NCBI RefSeq assembly: GCF_902499335.1
Contig: NZ_CABVQK010000001.1
Location: 62,001 to 126,000 of the forward strand
Direction of reading: 5' to 3'
DNA: 64,000 bases
DNA from: Burkholderia lata
GTDB lineage: Bacteria > Pseudomonadota > Gammaproteobacteria > Burkholderiales > Burkholderiaceae
In this document: one piece after another, positions 26,054 to 37,942 of the stretch
Position numbering within the stretch: the stretch's first letter is position 1
Layout: each line of letters starts with the position of its first letter
Notes under the pieces: model-generated
Told to the model about the DNA's origin: nothing
The model's database searches: none
Seen by the model: the letters and a program-made list of their open reading frames with translations, nothing else
Made by a program: the position numbers and the translations under genes

Positions 26054-27505
26054 ATGTCCGCCCCGGTCTCCAACGTCCGCCCTGCTCCGGATACGGTACT
26101 CGTCGATATCGTCGACTACGTGCTGAATGCCGGCATCGACAGCGCGCTCGCGCTGGAGACGGCGCGTCATTGCCTGATCGACACGCTCGGATGCGGACTC
26201 GAGGCGCTGTCCTACCCTGCCTGCACCAAGCTGCTCGGCCCCGTCGTGCCCGGTACGATCGTGCCGAACGGCGCGAAGGTGCCCGGCACGTCCTTCCAGC
26301 TCGATCCCGTCCAGGCCGCGTTCGGCATCGGCGCGATGATCCGCTGGCTGGACTTCAACGACACCTGGCTCGCCGCCGAATGGGGTCATCCGTCCGACAA
26401 TCTCGGCGGCATCCTGGCGACGGCCGACTGGCTCTCCCGCACGGCCGTCGCGGCCGGCCGGAAGCCGCTCACGATGCGCGACGTGCTGGTCGCGATGATC
26501 CAGGCCCACGAGATCCAGGGCTGCCTCGCACTCGAGAATTCGTTCAACGCGGTCGGGCTCGACCACGTGCTGCTCGTGAAGGTCGCATCGACGGCTGTCG
26601 TCGGCCGGCTGCTCGGGCTCACGCGCGACGAGCTGATCAATGCGGTGTCCAACGCGTTCGTCGACGGCCAGGCGCTGCGCACCTACCGTCACGCACCGAA
26701 CACGGGCTCGCGCAAATCATGGGCGGCCGGCGATGCAACGTCCCGCGCGGTGCGCCTCGCGCTGATCGCGAAAACGGGTGAAATGGGCTACCCGTCCGCG
26801 CTCACCGCCAAGACCTGGGGCTTCTACGACGTGCTGTTCGACGGCAAGCCGTTCCGCTTCCAGCGCCCGTACGGCACGTACGTGATGGAAAACGTGCTGT
26901 TCAAGATCGCGTTCCCCGCCGAATTTCACGCGCAAACGGCCGCCGAAGCCGCGCTGCAGCTGCACGCGCAGCTCGCCGCCGCAGGCCGCACGACCGACGA
27001 CATCAGCCGGATCACGATCCGCACGCACGCGGCGGCGATCCGCATCATCGACAAGCAGGGCCCGCTCGCCAATCCGGCCGACCGCGACCACTGCATCCAG
27101 TACATGGTCGCCGTGCCGCTGCTGTACGGCCGGCTGACAGCGGCCGACTACGAAGATTCGGCCGCCGCCGATCCCCGCATCGACGCGCTGCGCGCGAAGA
27201 CCGTATGCGTCGAGGATCCGCAGTTCACGAAGGATTACCACGACCCGGACAAGCGCTCGATCGCGAATGCACTGACGATCGAGTTCACGGACGGGTCGAC
27301 GCTTGCCGAGGTGGCGGTCGAATACCCGCTCGGCCACCGGCGGCGCCGGGCCGAAAGCGTTCCGCTGCTGGTCGAGAAGTTCAGGACCAACCTTGCCCGC
27401 CGCTTTCCGGCCAAGCAGCAACAAGCGATTCTCGACGTGTCGCTGGACCAGGCAAAGCTCGAAGCGATGCCGGTCGATCAGTACGTCGATCTGTATGTGA
27501 TATAG
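26054..27505 (+). CDS. prpD: 2-methylcitrate dehydratase (PrpD)
   Basis: PrpD dehydrates 2-methylcitrate in the propionate (methylcitrate) route. The 483 residues match the MmgE/PrpD family. Seen are [48 protein letters not shown] (about 95-120), [40 protein letters not shown] and [20 protein letters not shown]. It is placed 52 bases upstream of acnA, which can finish the isomerisation to 2-methylisocitrate. No prpB or prpC is present in this window, so the rest of the pathway must lie elsewhere. Confidence 0.93.
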   Translation: MSAPVSNVRPAPDTVLVDIVDYVLNAGIDSALALETARHCLIDTLGCGLEALSYPACTKLLGPVVPGTIVPNGAKVPGTSFQLDPVQAAFGIGAMIRWLDFNDTWLAAEWGHPSDNLGGILATADWLSRTAVAAGRKPLTMRDVLVAMIQAHEIQGCLALENSFNAVGLDHVLLVKVASTAVVGRLLGLTRDELINAVSNAFVDGQALRTYRHAPNTGSRKSWAAGDATSRAVRLALIAKTGEMGYPSALTAKTWGFYDVLFDGKPFRFQRPYGTYVMENVLFKIAFPAEFHAQTAAEAALQLHAQLAAAGRTTDDISRITIRTHAAAIRIIDKQGPLANPADRDHCIQYMVAVPLLYGRLTAADYEDSAAADPRIDALRAKTVCVEDPQFTKDYHDPDKRSIANALTIEFTDGSTLAEVAVEYPLGHRRRRAESVPLLVEKFRTNLARRFPAKQQQAILDVSLDQAKLEAMPVDQYVDLYVI

Positions 27506-27557
27506 CCGTCATCTACAGGACACGTTGTTTCCTAGCCTTAAACCCAGGAAAATCACC

Positions 27558-30275
<2,718 letters not shown>

Positions 30276-30332
30276 GCGCCCTGCTTTTGCAGGTGCCGCA
30301 GCCGCCTCGCGGCGGTTGCGGCCGATTTGGAT

Positions 30333-30359
30333 GCCCGACCTCGTGTCGGGCTTTTTTTT
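30333..30359 (+). terminator. acnA terminator
   Basis: GCCCGAC (30333-30339) and GTCGGGC (30345-30351) form a 7-base stem with a 5-base loop followed by T8 (30352-30359), 57 bases past the acnA stop. A typical rho-independent terminator. Confidence 0.9.
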
Positions 30360-30397
30360 GCCTGCGCGCTACGCGGCGTGACCGGTCGTGCGGCGCG

Positions 30398-30835
30398 TCA
30401 TGCCGCCTTGTCGGCCCGCGCCTTCGTGCCTGCACCCGCTCGCCGGGTGTTCTTCTTCAGATGCGTGCGGTTGTAGTCGATCGCCGCGCGCACCAGATTC
30501 TTCAGCGCCCGCTTGTCGAGCCGGTCGCCTTCGAACAGGTCGATCGCGCGCCGCGCATTGCCGTCGAGGCCGTCGTTGAACAGCTTGTCGGGATCGGGCA
30601 GCTGCGCGCCGTGCATGAAGGTCAGCTTCACCTTGCCCTTGTGCGCGTTCGCCACGGCGATCATCCCGTCGCACGACCATACGGGGCTGCCCATCCATTT
30701 CCACTCCTCGACGATGCCCGCTTGCGCATCGAGGATCGTCTGGCGCAGGTCGGCGAAGGTCTTGCCGCGCCAGTCGTCGATGCCGGCGATCAGCGCGTCG
30801 ATGCGCTCCGACGGCGTGAGGTCCGTTGTGCTCAT
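30398..30835 (-). CDS. DUF1801 (YdhG-type) protein
   Basis: A 145-residue protein of the DUF1801/YdhG superfamily. It has RIDALIAGIDDWRGKTFADLRQT, EEWKWMGSPVWSCDGMIAVA, HKGKVKLTFMHGAQLPDPDK and GNARRAIDLFEGDRLDKRALKN, the usual order in this family, which includes the YdhG iron-chaperone-like fold. The Lys/Arg-rich tail RTHLKKNTRRAGAGTKARADK is typical. The start ATG at 30833-30835 overlaps the stop of the SRPBCC gene (ATGA), so it is the last gene of the ArsR-SRPBCC-DUF1801 operon. The biochemical role is unknown. Confidence 0.85.
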   Translation of the reverse strand: MSTTDLTPSERIDALIAGIDDWRGKTFADLRQTILDAQAGIVEEWKWMGSPVWSCDGMIAVANAHKGKVKLTFMHGAQLPDPDKLFNDGLDGNARRAIDLFEGDRLDKRALKNLVRAAIDYNRTHLKKNTRRAGAGTKARADKAA

Positions 30836-31263
30836 GCGCGGGCCTCCGTGCTTTCGTCGGGGCGGGCCAGCACCTGTTCGAGCGAATCGAAGAACCGCAC
30901 CCAGCCGTGCTGCGCACCGCGGTACGCCTGCTCCTGGTCCGTGCGGAAGCCGACCTGCTCCATCCGCAGGTGCGTGCCGGCCGGCGTGGGCGTGAGCGTC
31001 CACGTGACGACGCTTTCGAGGCCGTATGCGGCCCACGTATAGGACAACGCGCGCGGCGGCTCGATCGTCAGGACCGTGCAGTCGACCGAGCCCCAGTCGG
31101 CGCGGAAGCTGAAGGCACGGCCCGCGACGGGCTCGAAATCGCTTTTCATCAGCCACGCCTCGATCAGGTGCGGTTGCGTGAGCGCGCGCCAGATCTTCTC
31201 CGGCGGATGCGGCAGCTCCCGGTCGACGACGACGGAGCGCGTTTCGGTGGTGGCCTGGTTCAT
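30832..31263 (-). CDS. AHSA1/SRPBCC domain protein
   Basis: A 143-residue START/AHSA1-type protein. It opens ETRSVVVDRELPHPPEKIWRALTQPHLIEAWLMKSD, the family helix-grip opening, and has VDCTVLTIEPPRALSYTWAA YGLESVVTWTLTPTPAGTHL and WVRFFDSLEQVLA. Such proteins form a hydrophobic ligand pocket and often lie behind ArsR-type regulators. Its ATG at 31261-31263 overlaps the ArsR stop by one base (TAATG), and its stop overlaps the next gene. The ligand is unknown. Confidence 0.9.
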   Translation of the reverse strand: MNQATTETRSVVVDRELPHPPEKIWRALTQPHLIEAWLMKSDFEPVAGRAFSFRADWGSVDCTVLTIEPPRALSYTWAAYGLESVVTWTLTPTPAGTHLRMEQVGFRTDQEQAYRGAQHGWVRFFDSLEQVLARPDESTEARA

Positions 31264-31598
31264 TACTGGTCCATCCTTTTCAGAAGATCTTCGAGGGCAT
31301 CGAACCGGTTCTGCCAGAAGCCGGCCATCTGGCTCGTCCAGTCGATCAACGGGGCCAGCGCTTGGGGCTGCGCGCTGTAGTGCGTCTGCCGGCCTTCGTG
31401 ACGGTCGCTCACGAGCCCGGCCTGCTTCAGGACACCGAGATGCTTCGAGACGGCCGGCTGCGAGACGCCCGCATGGGCCGTCAGCGCGGCAACCGTCAGT
31501 TCGCCGTTCGCACATAGCCGCTCGAAGAGCGCGCGGCGCGTGGGATCGGCAAGCGTCCTGAAAAGCATGTCGTGTGCGTTCTGCATGTCCAAATCCAT
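31263..31598 (-). CDS. ArsR-family regulator
   Basis: A 111-residue winged-helix repressor: MLFRTLADPTRRALFERLCA NGELTVAALTAHAGVSQPAV SKHLGVLKQAGLVSDRHEGR QTHYSAQPQ. The metal-binding Cys pair of classic ArsR (ELCVCDL) is absent: the segment reads ELTVAAL, so it probably does not sense arsenic. This is the SRPBCC-linked subgroup. The start shown is ATG 31596-31598; an in-frame ATG at 31584-31586 would drop four residues. Its operator probably overlaps the start (see 31596-31613). Confidence 0.9.
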   Translation of the reverse strand: MDLDMQNAHDMLFRTLADPTRRALFERLCANGELTVAALTAHAGVSQPAVSKHLGVLKQAGLVSDRHEGRQTHYSAQPQALAPLIDWTSQMAGFWQNRFDALEDLLKRMDQ

Positions 31599-31613
31599 AA
31601 CCCGGTGGTTATG
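31596..31613. promoter_or_regulatory. inverted repeat at the ArsR start
   Basis: CATAACC-CGGT-GGTTATG (7-base arms, 4-base spacer) overlaps the ATG of the ArsR gene. This is the form of ArsR-family operators and suggests autorepression close to or within the initiation region. Confidence 0.6.
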
Positions 31614-32229
31614 AATTGAAGGATATCCGCTGATCGACGCGCGTCAAGGCGGAATTTCGCGCACGACGCCGCGCGATCTTGCGCGGGCCTGCTGTCCGCC
31701 GCGCCGGCGCGTGCACGTCCCCGGATTCGAGCATTTCCTCTAATCCGCAGTCACCGCATGCGATCCGAAAGCAGCCCGCAAGACTGCCGGAAGCACCGTT
31801 CCACAGTTCGGGAATCGTTTGCTGTCGACCAGCCCCTCTTTTGTGCACGCGCGGCTCCGTTCCTGCCGTGTCCCTTCGTTTGACCACATAGTGCAACGCG
31901 GCACGTTGCAACGACCGGTCGCGCGCAATGCGTTCACGGGACGATCCGCTCCAAGATCGCGCACGTTCCGGCGTCGCGACGAGCGACTCGTGCGTGCGAA
32001 CGTCGCGCATTGCCGCGCCATCGTGTCGCGAACCGGTTCCGTTCGATGCGCCCGCGATCGCTTGCGCGCATGACGCAGCGCATGCGCGCGCCCGCGCCGA
32101 TGTCAGAACTGACAGCTATGGAAAATGGCAGCTACCTGAACGGCAGCGACGCCCTACGCTCGTCTCCGCTCGCGATCCCACAAGGGTCGAGGGCTCCAGC
32201 AACGTCGTCTCTCCTAAAAAGGACTCCCG
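31599..32229. other. ArsR to S53 peptidase intergenic region
   Basis: No credible gene is found in 631 bases; the small frames here lack any recognised motif. It holds the ArsR dyad at 31596-31613, the inverted repeat at 32101-32114, and an AAGGA ribosome site just before 32230. Its composition is like the surroundings. Confidence 0.55.
32101..32114. promoter_or_regulatory. inverted repeat upstream of S53 peptidase gene
   Basis: TGTCAG-AA-CTGACA (6-base arms) lies 115 bases before the peptidase start. It may be an operator for the peptidase gene; no matching regulator is adjacent. Confidence 0.35.
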
Positions 32230-33963
32230 ATGAAAAGGAACGCCTGGTTTGCCCTGCCCCTTCCGTCGCCCCGCCGCCTCGCGTGCGTGGCACCGCTCGT
32301 GTTCGCCGCCGCTGCGGCGCACGCGGCCACGGATTGGGTCGACACCCATACGAAGGCCTTTCTGACCGGCCCGCAGTTGATGGCGCGCAGCGCAGCGCCG
32401 TCGCTCGAACTGTCTGCCGGCGAAACGACCAACGTCGTCGTCAGCCTGAAGCTGCGCAATGCCGCGCAGCTCAAGCAACTGGCGCGCGACGTGAACCGGC
32501 CGGGCAGCGCGCATTACCGCCAGTACCTCACGCACGCACAGTTCCTCGCCAGCTACGCGCCGACCGAAGCGCAAGTGAAGTCGGTCGTCGACTATCTGCA
32601 CAAGAGCGGCTTCGTGAACGTCGAGGTCGCACCGAACCGGCTGCTGGTATCCGCACGCGGCACGGCCGGCACGGTGAAGACCGCATTCAACACGTCGCTC
32701 GTGCACTTCGAATACGCGGGCCGCTCGGGCTTCGCGAACACGTCGACCGCCCAGGTGCCGCGCGCGCTCGGCGACGTCGTCGGCTCGGTGCTCGGGCTGC
32801 AGAGCGTCGCACATGCTCGGCCGCTGCTGCGCATCGGCAACGTGGCGAAGCCGCAGGCGCTCGCCGCCGGCACGGCGACCGGCCACTATCCGAAGGAATT
32901 CCCGGGTCTGTACAACGCAACCGGCGTACCGACCGCAGCCGGCGTCACCGTCGGCATCATCACGATCGGCGGCGTGTCGCAGACGCTGCAGGACCTGAAC
33001 CAGTTCACGTCGAGCAACGGTTACCGCACGGTCTCGACGCAGACCGTCCAGACCAACGGCTCGGGCGGCACCTACACCGACGACCAGGACGGCCAGGGCG
33101 AGTGGGATCTCGACAGCCAGTCGATCGTCGGCTCGGCCGGCGGCCAGGTCGGCAAGCTCGTGTTCTACATGGCGGACCTCAACGCCAGCGGCAACACGGG
33201 CCTCACGCAGGCGTTCAACCAGGCGGTGTCGGACAACACCGCGAAGGTGATCAACGTGTCGCTCGGCTGGTGCGAGACCGACGCGAACGCGGACGGCACG
33301 ATCGACGCCGAGGAACAGATCTTCACGACCGCCGCGGCGCAAGGCCAGACGTTCTCCGTTTCGTCGGGCGACGAAGGCGTGTACGAGTGCAACAACCGCG
33401 GCTATCCGGACGGCGCGAACTACACGGTGTCGTGGCCGGCTTCGTCGCCGCACGTGCTCGCGATCGGCGGCACGACGCTCTACACGACGTCGGCAGGCGC
33501 CTTCTCGAACGAGACGGTGTGGAACGAAGGGCTCGACGGCAACGGCAAGCTGTGGGCGACGGGCGGCGGTGTCAGCACGATCCTGCCCGCCCCGTCGTGG
33601 CAGTCGGGCAGCAACCGCCAGTTGCCGGACGTGTCGTTCGACGCCGCGCAAAGCACGGGCGCGTACATCTACAACTACGGCCAGTTGCAGCAGATCGGCG
33701 GCACGAGCCTCGCCGCGCCGATCTTCACGGGCTTCTGGGCCCGCCTGCTCGCAGCAAACGGCACGGGCATCGGCTTCCCGGCCGGCAAGTTCTACGCCGA
33801 CATTCCGTCGAACCCGTCGCTCGTGCGCTACGACGTGGTGTCAGGAAACAACGGCTATCAGGGGTATGGCTACAACGCAGGCACCGGCTGGGATTACCCG
33901 ACCGGCTTCGGCAGCCTGAACATCGCGAACCTCAACCAGCTGATCAAGTCGGGCAGGTTCTAA
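32230..33963 (+). CDS. secreted S53 (sedolisin/pseudomonalisin-type) peptidase
   Basis: A 577-residue preproenzyme. The signal peptide MKRNAWFALPLPSPRRLACV APLVFAAAAAHA ends after residue 32. The pro-domain (about 33-205) has YRQYLTHAQFLASYAPTEAQ and NRLLVSARGTAGTVKTAFNT. The catalytic domain (about 220-577) has Glu291 and Asp295 in GQGEWDLDSQ, Asp381 in SSGDEG and the nucleophile Ser493 in GGTSLAAPIF. The calcium site is DVVSGNNGYQGYGYNAGTGW D with FGSLN. These are the Glu-Asp-Ser endopeptidases active at acidic pH. It is the only gene on this strand here and probably autoprocesses outside the cell. Confidence 0.95.
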   Translation: MKRNAWFALPLPSPRRLACVAPLVFAAAAAHAATDWVDTHTKAFLTGPQLMARSAAPSLELSAGETTNVVVSLKLRNAAQLKQLARDVNRPGSAHYRQYLTHAQFLASYAPTEAQVKSVVDYLHKSGFVNVEVAPNRLLVSARGTAGTVKTAFNTSLVHFEYAGRSGFANTSTAQVPRALGDVVGSVLGLQSVAHARPLLRIGNVAKPQALAAGTATGHYPKEFPGLYNATGVPTAAGVTVGIITIGGVSQTLQDLNQFTSSNGYRTVSTQTVQTNGSGGTYTDDQDGQGEWDLDSQSIVGSAGGQVGKLVFYMADLNASGNTGLTQAFNQAVSDNTAKVINVSLGWCETDANADGTIDAEEQIFTTAAAQGQTFSVSSGDEGVYECNNRGYPDGANYTVSWPASSPHVLAIGGTTLYTTSAGAFSNETVWNEGLDGNGKLWATGGGVSTILPAPSWQSGSNRQLPDVSFDAAQSTGAYIYNYGQLQQIGGTSLAAPIFTGFWARLLAANGTGIGFPAGKFYADIPSNPSLVRYDVVSGNNGYQGYGYNAGTGWDYPTGFGSLNIANLNQLIKSGRF

Positions 33964-33977
33964 GCGAAGCGTGAAGG

Positions 33978-34009
33978 CCGGCGCGCGGCGGTGGTTCGTT
34001 GCGCGCCGG
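33978..34009. terminator. convergent hairpin between peptidase and MFS gene
   Basis: CCGGCGCGC (33978-33986) and GCGCGCCGG (34001-34009) form a 9-base stem with a 14-base loop between the convergent genes. There is no strong T-run. Confidence 0.35.
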
Positions 34010-34069
34010 TTCGAGACTTTCCCGCGATCGTAGTCCGGTCGTCAGCTTGCGCCGCAACGGCGCTCAACC

Positions 34070-35488
34070 CTACTCCGTCGCCCGCTCGCCCACGCGCTCC
34101 GACGCGGCCGGCTCGCCGGCCCGATGCGACGGCGCAAAGAGCCGCAATCCGCTCGCGACGGCCGCGGCCCCGGCGAAGCCCGCGCCGAGCATCAGTGCAA
34201 GCGTCGGCCCGTGGCGCCCCGCGATCCCGAACGACAGCGCGACGAGCGCCGCGCCCGTCGCCTGCCCGATCAGCCGCGCGGTCGCGATGATCCCGCTCGC
34301 GCCGCCGCTGCGCTCGGGCGGCGCGCTCGACATCAACGCCTTCAGGTTCGGTGACTGGAAGAAGCCGAAGCCCGCGCCGCACAGCATCATCCGCCAGCCG
34401 ATGTCGATGACGCCTGGCGCCGCCGGCAGCGCGGCGAGCGACACCATGCCCGCGCTCAGCAATGCAAGACCGATCGCACCGAGCAGGCCCGGCGGATAGC
34501 GATCCGACAACCGGCCCGCGATCGGCGCCGCGAGCGCGACGATCACCGACCACGGCGTCATCAGGAATCCCGTCTCGACCGCATTGCGATGCAGGACGGT
34601 TTCGAAATAGAACGGCAGCGACACGAACGCGAGCCCCTGCGCGGCGAACGCGCACACGGCGGTCAGCGCGGAAAGCGTAAACACCGGCCGGCGAAACAGG
34701 TCGACCGGCAGCATCGGCGCCGGATGCCCGGCCTGGCGGCGGATCAGCAGCCAGCCGAATACGAGCGCGACCGCGGCCATCGCGAACACGACGGAAAGCG
34801 GCCCGCGCTGCGCGAATTCGCCGAGCGCGAAGATCAGCGACGCAAACGTGATCACGTTGAACAATGCGGCGACCGGATCGAACGCATGCTTGCCGCGCGT
34901 CGTCTGCGGCAGCGACGGAATCGCTACTGCAAGCGCGAACACGCCGAGCGGCACGTTCACCGCGAACAGCCACGGCCACGCGGCGACCGACAGGATCAGC
35001 GACGCGATGGTCGGCCCCACCGCGAACGACACGCCGACCACGAGCGCGTTGAAGCCGACGCCGCGCCCGAGCCGGTGTGCGGGGAACAGGCCGCGGATCA
35101 GCGCGACGTTGACGCTCATGATCGCGCTCGCGCCGAAGCCCTGCACGATCCGCGCGGCCGTCAGCATCGGCAGTGTCGACGCGAGCGAGCAGCCGAGCGA
35201 CGCGAGCGTGAACACCGCGAGCCCGGCGATATACACGCGCTTGTGGCCGACGATGTCACCGAGGGATGCGAACGGCAGCAGCGTAGCGACCATCGCGAGC
35301 TGGTAGGCGTTGATGATCCATACGGACGCGGCCGGCGATGCATGCAGGTCCGCGGCGATCGCGGGCAGCGCGGTGTTCGCGATCGCGGTGTCGAGCGTCG
35401 CGAGCGCAACGGCCAGCAGCACGGCGGACATCGCGCGCCAGTTGACGGCCGGCTCATGCGCGCCGGCGGGGGAAGCGAATTCGGACAA
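34070..35488 (-). CDS. MFS exporter (DHA2/EmrB type)
   Basis: A DHA2-type exporter of about 472 residues with 14 helices. It has VALATLDTAIANTALPAIAA in helix 1, NAYQLAMVATLLPFASLGDI VGHKRVY, and IVQGFGASAIMSVNVALIRG LFPAHRLGRGVGFNALVVGV with the GxxxGPxxGG-like motif in the SFAVGPTIASL region. The start is uncertain: the frame is open to 35608, and TTG at 35486-35488 (MSEFASPAG) is my choice from the N-terminal pattern. No partner or regulator adjoins it. The substrate is unknown. Confidence 0.8.
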   Translation of the reverse strand: MSEFASPAGAHEPAVNWRAMSAVLLAVALATLDTAIANTALPAIAADLHASPAASVWIINAYQLAMVATLLPFASLGDIVGHKRVYIAGLAVFTLASLGCSLASTLPMLTAARIVQGFGASAIMSVNVALIRGLFPAHRLGRGVGFNALVVGVSFAVGPTIASLILSVAAWPWLFAVNVPLGVFALAVAIPSLPQTTRGKHAFDPVAALFNVITFASLIFALGEFAQRGPLSVVFAMAAVALVFGWLLIRRQAGHPAPMLPVDLFRRPVFTLSALTAVCAFAAQGLAFVSLPFYFETVLHRNAVETGFLMTPWSVIVALAAPIAGRLSDRYPPGLLGAIGLALLSAGMVSLAALPAAPGVIDIGWRMMLCGAGFGFFQSPNLKALMSSAPPERSGGASGIIATARLIGQATGAALVALSFGIAGRHGPTLALMLGAGFAGAAAVASGLRLFAPSHRAGEPAASERVGERATE

Positions 35489-35709
35489 GATGAGGCTCGG
35501 CTGACGAGCGACGCGTTGCGCCGCGTCGCGGATTGGACTCGCGGCGGCGTTCCGGACACACCGCACGGAACGCGCGCCGCCGCGCCCCGTATTGTTGCAG
35601 AGCCGCATCGAACGTGCAGGCGGCCGCCTCGCCAGTCAGCGAAATGAAAGAAAGCGCGTTGCCGTGCAGGACGCGCGGCAACGCAGGCGCAGCGGACCGG
35701 CCCGCCGGG

Positions 35710-36546
35710 TCAGCTCACCGCGCGCCGCGCATTGCGTCCGCGCAGCCATTCGAGCGCAAGCAGCAGGCTCGTCGAGAAGATGATCAGGATCGTGGCGAGC
35801 GCAGCGATCGTCGGGCTGATGTTCTCGCGGATGCCGGTGAACATCTGGCGCGGCAGCGTCGTCTGGTCCGCGCCCGCGAGGAACAGCGTGACCACGACTT
35901 CGTCGAACGACGTCGCGAACGCGAACAGCGCGCCCGACATCACGCCCGGCGCGATCACCGGCAGCGTCACGCGGAAGAACGTCGACACCGGATTCGCGCC
36001 GAGCGACAGGCTCGCGCGCACGAGGTTCTGGTTGAAGCCCTGCAGTGTCGCAGCGACCGTCGTCACGACGAACGGCACACCGAGCGCCGCGTGCGCGGCA
36101 ATCAGCCCCGTGTACGTGTTCGCGAGCCCGAGCGGCGCGAAGAACAGGTACATGCCGACGCCGACCACGACGACCGGCACGATCATCGGCGACAGCAGCA
36201 CGGCCATCAGCAGCCCCTTGCCTCGGAAGTCCGCCTTCGTGAGACCGATCGCGGCGAGCGTACCGAGCACGGTCGCGACGACGGTCGCCGACGGCGCGAC
36301 GATGAAGCTGTTCTTCGCGGCCATCCGCCACTCGTCCGATGCGATCAGGTTCTCGTACCAGCGCATCGAGAAGCCCGGGATCGGATAGACGAGGAACGTG
36401 CTCGACGAGAACGACAGCGGCACGATCGCGAGCACCGGCAGGATCAGGTACAGCAGCGTCAGCACGACGAGCACGCGCAGCGCGACGTACCACGCGCGCT
36501 CGACGAACGACATGTGCGGCGCGAACAGCGGCCTGGCGAGTTTCAT
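35710..36546 (-). CDS. polyamine-type ABC transporter permease (PotC-like)
   Basis: A 278-residue inner membrane permease with six helices. It has VLTLLYLILPVLAIVPLSFS near the N-terminus and the binding-protein-dependent transport EAA loop LSLGANPVSTFFRVTLPVIA (about 180-200) that couples to the ATPase. Before it come VGVGMYLFFAPLGLANTYTG. It is the last gene of the ATPase-SBP-permease-permease operon, 37 bases after the first permease. Relatives carry spermidine/putrescine; the actual substrate is inferred from the family. Confidence 0.9.
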   Translation of the reverse strand: MKLARPLFAPHMSFVERAWYVALRVLVVLTLLYLILPVLAIVPLSFSSSTFLVYPIPGFSMRWYENLIASDEWRMAAKNSFIVAPSATVVATVLGTLAAIGLTKADFRGKGLLMAVLLSPMIVPVVVVGVGMYLFFAPLGLANTYTGLIAAHAALGVPFVVTTVAATLQGFNQNLVRASLSLGANPVSTFFRVTLPVIAPGVMSGALFAFATSFDEVVVTLFLAGADQTTLPRQMFTGIRENISPTIAALATILIIFSTSLLLALEWLRGRNARRAVS

Positions 36547-36583
36547 GGTCGGATTCCCCTTCCCGTTTCGTTGCGCGCGGCGC

Positions 36584-37840
36584 TCAGCCGAGGCTCACGT
36601 TCGTGCGCGTGAAGCGCCCGTACACCGCGTACAGCACGAGCGTCGCCGCGAGCAGCAGCCCGCCGAGCGCACACGCCATGCCCCAGTTGATCGTCACGTT
36701 CGTGAAGTACGCGACGTAGTAGCTGACCATCTGGTCGTTCGGCCCGCCGAGCAGCGCGGGCGTGATGTAGTAGCCGATCGCGAGGATGAACACGAGCAGC
36801 GCGCCCGCGCCGACGCCCGGATAGGTCTGCGGCACGTACACGCGCCAGAACGCGGCGAACGGATGGCTGCCGAGCGACACGGCCGCGCGCTGGTAGGTCG
36901 GCGGGATCGACTTCATCACGCTGTACAGCGGCAGGATCATGAACGGCAGCAGGATGTGCGTCATCGAGATGTACACGCCGACGCGGTTGAACAGCAGCGT
37001 CAGCGGATGCGAGATCAGCCCGCTGCCGATCAGCGCCGTGTTGATGAGCCCTTCGCTCTGCAGCAGCACGATCCACGCGGCGACGCGCACGAGCACCGAC
37101 GTCCAGAACGGAATCAGCACGAGGATCATCACGAGGTTCGCGCGCCGCTCCGACAGCGTCGAGATCCAGTACGCGAGCGGATAGCCGAGCAGCAGCGCGA
37201 ACAGCGTGACGGCGACGCCGATCACGAATGTGCGGCCGAAGATCGCGAGGTAGATCGACTGGTCGGGATCGGCCTGCACGACGTGGCCGAAGCCATTCTG
37301 CTTGTGGTCGAGCGCGGCGAGCAGGTAGAACGGCGAATACACGCTGCCGTTCTTCGCGATCGCCTGCCAGTACGCGGCATCGCCCCAGCGCGAATCGAGC
37401 TCGACCAGCTTGTCGCGCGTCTGCGCGGGTGTCAGCGCCGCGTCGTTGTCACCCTTCAGCGGCATCGCGCGCGCCGTCTTCGCGACAAGCGAGCGATAGC
37501 CGGGAATCTCGGTGTTCAGCCGCCGCGCGAGCGCACCCATCGCCTCGCTGTCGGCCACCTTCGTCATGTCGGCCGCGAGCGCGACATACGCGGCGTCGGC
37601 CGGCGGCGCCTTGCGGTCCCAGCCCGACAGCGCCCTGACCGTGTTCGGCAGCGCTGCGGCGATCTCGGGGTTCTGCACCGCACGCGTCAGCAGCGTGCCG
37701 ATCGGCACGACGAAAATCAGCAGCAGGAAAATCGCGAGCGGCGCGACCAGCAGCAGTGCCATCGTGCGCTTGCGGGCCTCGGCGGCCTTCAGCTCGCGCT
37801 TGAGCGCGGCGTTCGACGGCGAGGAAGGCGCGATCGTCAT
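36584..37840 (-). CDS. polyamine-type ABC transporter permease (PotB-like, long N-term)
   Basis: A 418-residue permease. The first helix KRTMALLLVAPLAIFLLLIF is followed by an unusually long periplasmic/hydrophilic segment (about 60-185), longer than the usual PotB. The transport domain then has VAVTLFALLLGYPLAYWIST, DQSIYLAIFGRTFVI and the EAA motif AAVSLGSHPFAAFWRVYVPQ (about 330-349). The start at 37838-37840 (MTIAPSSPSN) is preferred to an upstream ATG giving 428 residues. It is separated from the binding-protein gene by a strong hairpin, which may limit its expression relative to the SBP. Confidence 0.9.
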   Translation of the reverse strand: MTIAPSSPSNAALKRELKAAEARKRTMALLLVAPLAIFLLLIFVVPIGTLLTRAVQNPEIAAALPNTVRALSGWDRKAPPADAAYVALAADMTKVADSEAMGALARRLNTEIPGYRSLVAKTARAMPLKGDNDAALTPAQTRDKLVELDSRWGDAAYWQAIAKNGSVYSPFYLLAALDHKQNGFGHVVQADPDQSIYLAIFGRTFVIGVAVTLFALLLGYPLAYWISTLSERRANLVMILVLIPFWTSVLVRVAAWIVLLQSEGLINTALIGSGLISHPLTLLFNRVGVYISMTHILLPFMILPLYSVMKSIPPTYQRAAVSLGSHPFAAFWRVYVPQTYPGVGAGALLVFILAIGYYITPALLGGPNDQMVSYYVAYFTNVTINWGMACALGGLLLAATLVLYAVYGRFTRTNVSLG

Positions 37841-37883
37841 CGTATTCAACGGTTCTCTCCGGCCGGGCACGTTCCGGCGGAAT

Positions 37884-37914
37884 GCCGCGCGACGCGATCG
37901 ACGCGTCGCGCGGC
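37884..37914 (-). terminator. intercistronic hairpin between SBP and permease genes
   Basis: A 13-base perfect stem (37884-37896 with 37902-37914) and 5-base loop fill part of the 102-base gap after the SBP stop (37943). There is no T-run. This type of hairpin often protects the SBP transcript end or partly terminates so that the SBP is made in excess. Confidence 0.6.
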
Positions 37915-37942
37915 CGGTTGCATCAGGACACCTGAACGGCTG

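Noticed and set aside
32010-33974. 654-residue plus-strand frame overlapping the S53 peptidase
   Set aside because: It covers the peptidase in another frame and is Arg/Gly-rich without motifs.
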